A stretch of DNA of 7,724 nt from positions 1-7,724 of the forward strand of contig WQUU01000037.1 of assembly GCA_009781925.1 (NCBI GenBank), given 5' to 3'. The notes under the pieces were generated by a model. It saw nothing but the letters and a program-made list of their open reading frames with translations. It searched no databases and had not been told where the DNA came from. This document shows positions 6,561 to 7,724 of this stretch, piece by piece. The position numbers and the translations under genes were made by a program. Source of the stretch: Bacillota bacterium (GTDB lineage: Bacteria > Bacillota > Clostridia > Oscillospirales > Oscillospiraceae). The first letter of the stretch is position 1; each line of letters starts with the position of its first letter.

Positions 6561-7724
6561 TTACTCGTAGAGCAGCGCCGCGATGTCCGGGTCATCCATG
6601 TTCAAGTGGGTATAGAATTTGCAGCCCGTGTCCACGATCGCCGGAACCGTCTCGCCGTTGATGGCCTTGACGGCCAGTTCCACCGCGTGATACCCGATCA
6701 TGTACGGATCCTGCGTGACCGCGCCGTAGAACCACTGGTTGCGGACGGCGTTGAGCAGAGTGGCGCCGGAGTCAAAGCCCACAACAATCATGTCCTTATA
6801 GCGCCCGGTTGCGCGGTCAAGGTCGGAGCCGTCCGTGGTGGCGGCGAGCATACCGTCCACGGAGCCGGAGTTTGTGCAGAACACCGCGATCGGCTTTCTC
6901 TGGATCACGGCTTGGGCCGCAGTCTGGCAGTCGGTGACACTGGTGGAGGCGGCAATAGACACGAGGATCTCGACCGCGACGTCGCCGGAGGCGGCCTTGT
7001 TCCATTTGTCGTGTCCTGTCACTGCGACCTGGCCCGACTTGACAGCGTCGCAGAGCTCAAACATCTTGTTCACGTAGCCAGTGGTGCGCCCGGTGATGGA
7101 GGCGGAGGTGGCGTCCTGGCTGATGACGCTGATCACCACGGGATTTGCGGGGGTGGCGGCCGCGACGGCGGCGGCGATCTCTGGGATGGCCATCATGGTA
7201 TCCGCCGCGAGGGCTCCGGCGGCCTCGTTATCGGTCGAGGCGGTGGAGACAATGGAGCCCGCGGGGGCGTTGGGCACGCCGGAGTCGAAGCCGATTACGG
7301 GTATCCCCTTTTCCATACAGGCGGTGAGCTGCTCGGTGACGGACTCCGTGTCGAGAGCGGCCAGGCAGAGGGCCGCCGGATTCTTCGCCAGCGCCGCATT
7401 GAGCATGTCGACCTGGATGTTGATGTCGGACTCGGAGGGAGGCCCGTCGAAAGAGATGTCTACACTGTAATCCGCGGCGGCGGCCTGCGCGCCGGCGAGT
7501 ACGGTCTGCCAGAATTTGTGCTGAAAGCCCTTTGATATCATCGCGATGTAGGGCTTGCCGGCGGGCGCCGCGGTCGTGGTGGCGGGCGGCGCGGTCGTAG
7601 TGGCGGGCGCCGTGGTGGCAGGAGCTGTGGTGGCGGGGGCCGTGGTAGTTGGGGTTCCGGCGCAGCCGGCAAGGGCAAGAATCAGAGAAAGCGCAAGGAG
7701 CAGTGCAAGGACTTTTTTCGTTTT
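6561..7724 (-). CDS. Sugar ABC transporter substrate-binding lipoprotein (ribose-type), partial at its start
   Basis: The frame is open to the window edge: 387 residues are visible and only the start codon, probably immediately outside, appears missing. Numbering from the first visible residue, KTKK and a hydrophobic stretch lead to the lipobox LALAGC with the lipidated cysteine at 21. A Thr/Ala/Pro linker follows (24-55), then a periplasmic-binding-protein-like fold of the ribose/galactose type (about 57-387). Typical strands are GKPYIAMISKGFQHKFW at the N-terminus, GIPVIGFDSG (140-149), FCTNSGSVDGM and VVGFDSGA (314-321), and GAVTQDPYMIGY (334-345). The protein is anchored on the outer face of the membrane and hands a sugar to an ABC permease whose genes are not in the window. 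The first internal Met (7541) would drop the signal peptide, so it is not the start. The co-transcribed FucU-like and dehydrogenase genes point to a monosaccharide. Confidence 0.92.
   Translation of the reverse strand, partial: KTKKVLALLLALSLILALAGCAGTPTTTAPATTAPATTAPATTTAPPATTTAAPAGKPYIAMISKGFQHKFWQTVLAGAQAAAADYSVDISFDGPPSESDINIQVDMLNAALAKNPAALCLAALDTESVTEQLTACMEKGIPVIGFDSGVPNAPAGSIVSTASTDNEAAGALAADTMMAIPEIAAAVAAATPANPVVISVISQDATSASITGRTTGYVNKMFELCDAVKSGQVAVTGHDKWNKAASGDVAVEILVSIAASTSVTDCQTAAQAVIQRKPIAVFCTNSGSVDGMLAATTDGSDLDRATGRYKDMIVVGFDSGATLLNAVRNQWFYGAVTQDPYMIGYHAVELAVKAINGETVPAIVDTGCKFYTHLNMDDPDIAALLYE
7560..7655 (-). repeat. Degenerate tandem repeat encoding a Thr/Ala/Pro linker
   Basis: About 96 bases of degenerate GCC-ACC-ACG-GCG-CCC type units encode repeated ATTAP/ATTTAP blocks just after the lipobox cysteine. 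It tethers the sugar-binding domain away from the membrane. The repeat is imperfect at DNA level because synonymous codons vary, so slippage looks limited. Confidence 0.7.

Noticed and set aside
6534..7535. 333-codon open frame on the + strand
   Set aside because: It lies antisense to the sugar-binding protein gene, is Gly/Arg/His-rich without any family motif, and is explained by the GC-rich codon use of the real gene.

Overview
The window looks like chromosomal DNA from a Gram-positive anaerobe of the Clostridia. This is an inference from several features: GGAGG-type ribosome binding sites, sigma-A-like promoters, GC-richer genes separated by AT-rich spacers, a lipoprotein with a Thr/Ala/Pro linker, an Rrf2 regulator and a very large MalT-like LuxR regulator. 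No rRNA or housekeeping gene allows a firmer placement.

Left part (1-3305): the first 21 bases are the 3' end of a tRNA-like RNA on the + strand (tRNA-Ala or tmRNA). A hairpin that could terminate transcription in both directions follows. The 851-residue ATPase/LuxR regulator (265-2820, minus) converges on this hairpin and has a good promoter at 2882-2910. Its upstream spacer holds stacked hairpins that serve as the 3' region of the next minus-strand gene.

Middle (3306-4919): an Rrf2 regulator with a Cys cluster of the Fe-S type (3306-3704, minus) is preceded by a 15-bp palindrome next to a -10 box, which is a candidate autoregulatory site. Next to it on the + strand lies gene debris. A short piece resembling the C-terminal region of MmeI-type DNA methyltransferases is joined almost directly, in another frame, to a DUF4143 AAA+ ATPase. 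The ATPase has lost its Walker A end and has an internal, frame-changing deletion.

Right part (4920-7724, all minus): a sugar-use operon. In transcription order it encodes a lipoprotein sugar-binding protein of an ABC importer (start just outside the window), a strong intercistronic stem-loop, an L-fucose mutarotase-like protein (FucU/RbsD family), and a zinc-dependent medium-chain dehydrogenase. The likely logic is capture and import of a sugar, interconversion of its anomers, then oxidation or reduction of the sugar or a derived polyol. The FucU relative suggests fucose or a similar sugar, but the substrate cannot be proved from sequence. I found no CRISPR array, intact mobile element or clear novel multi-gene system. 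The most unusual stretch is the chimeric relic at 3893-4825.
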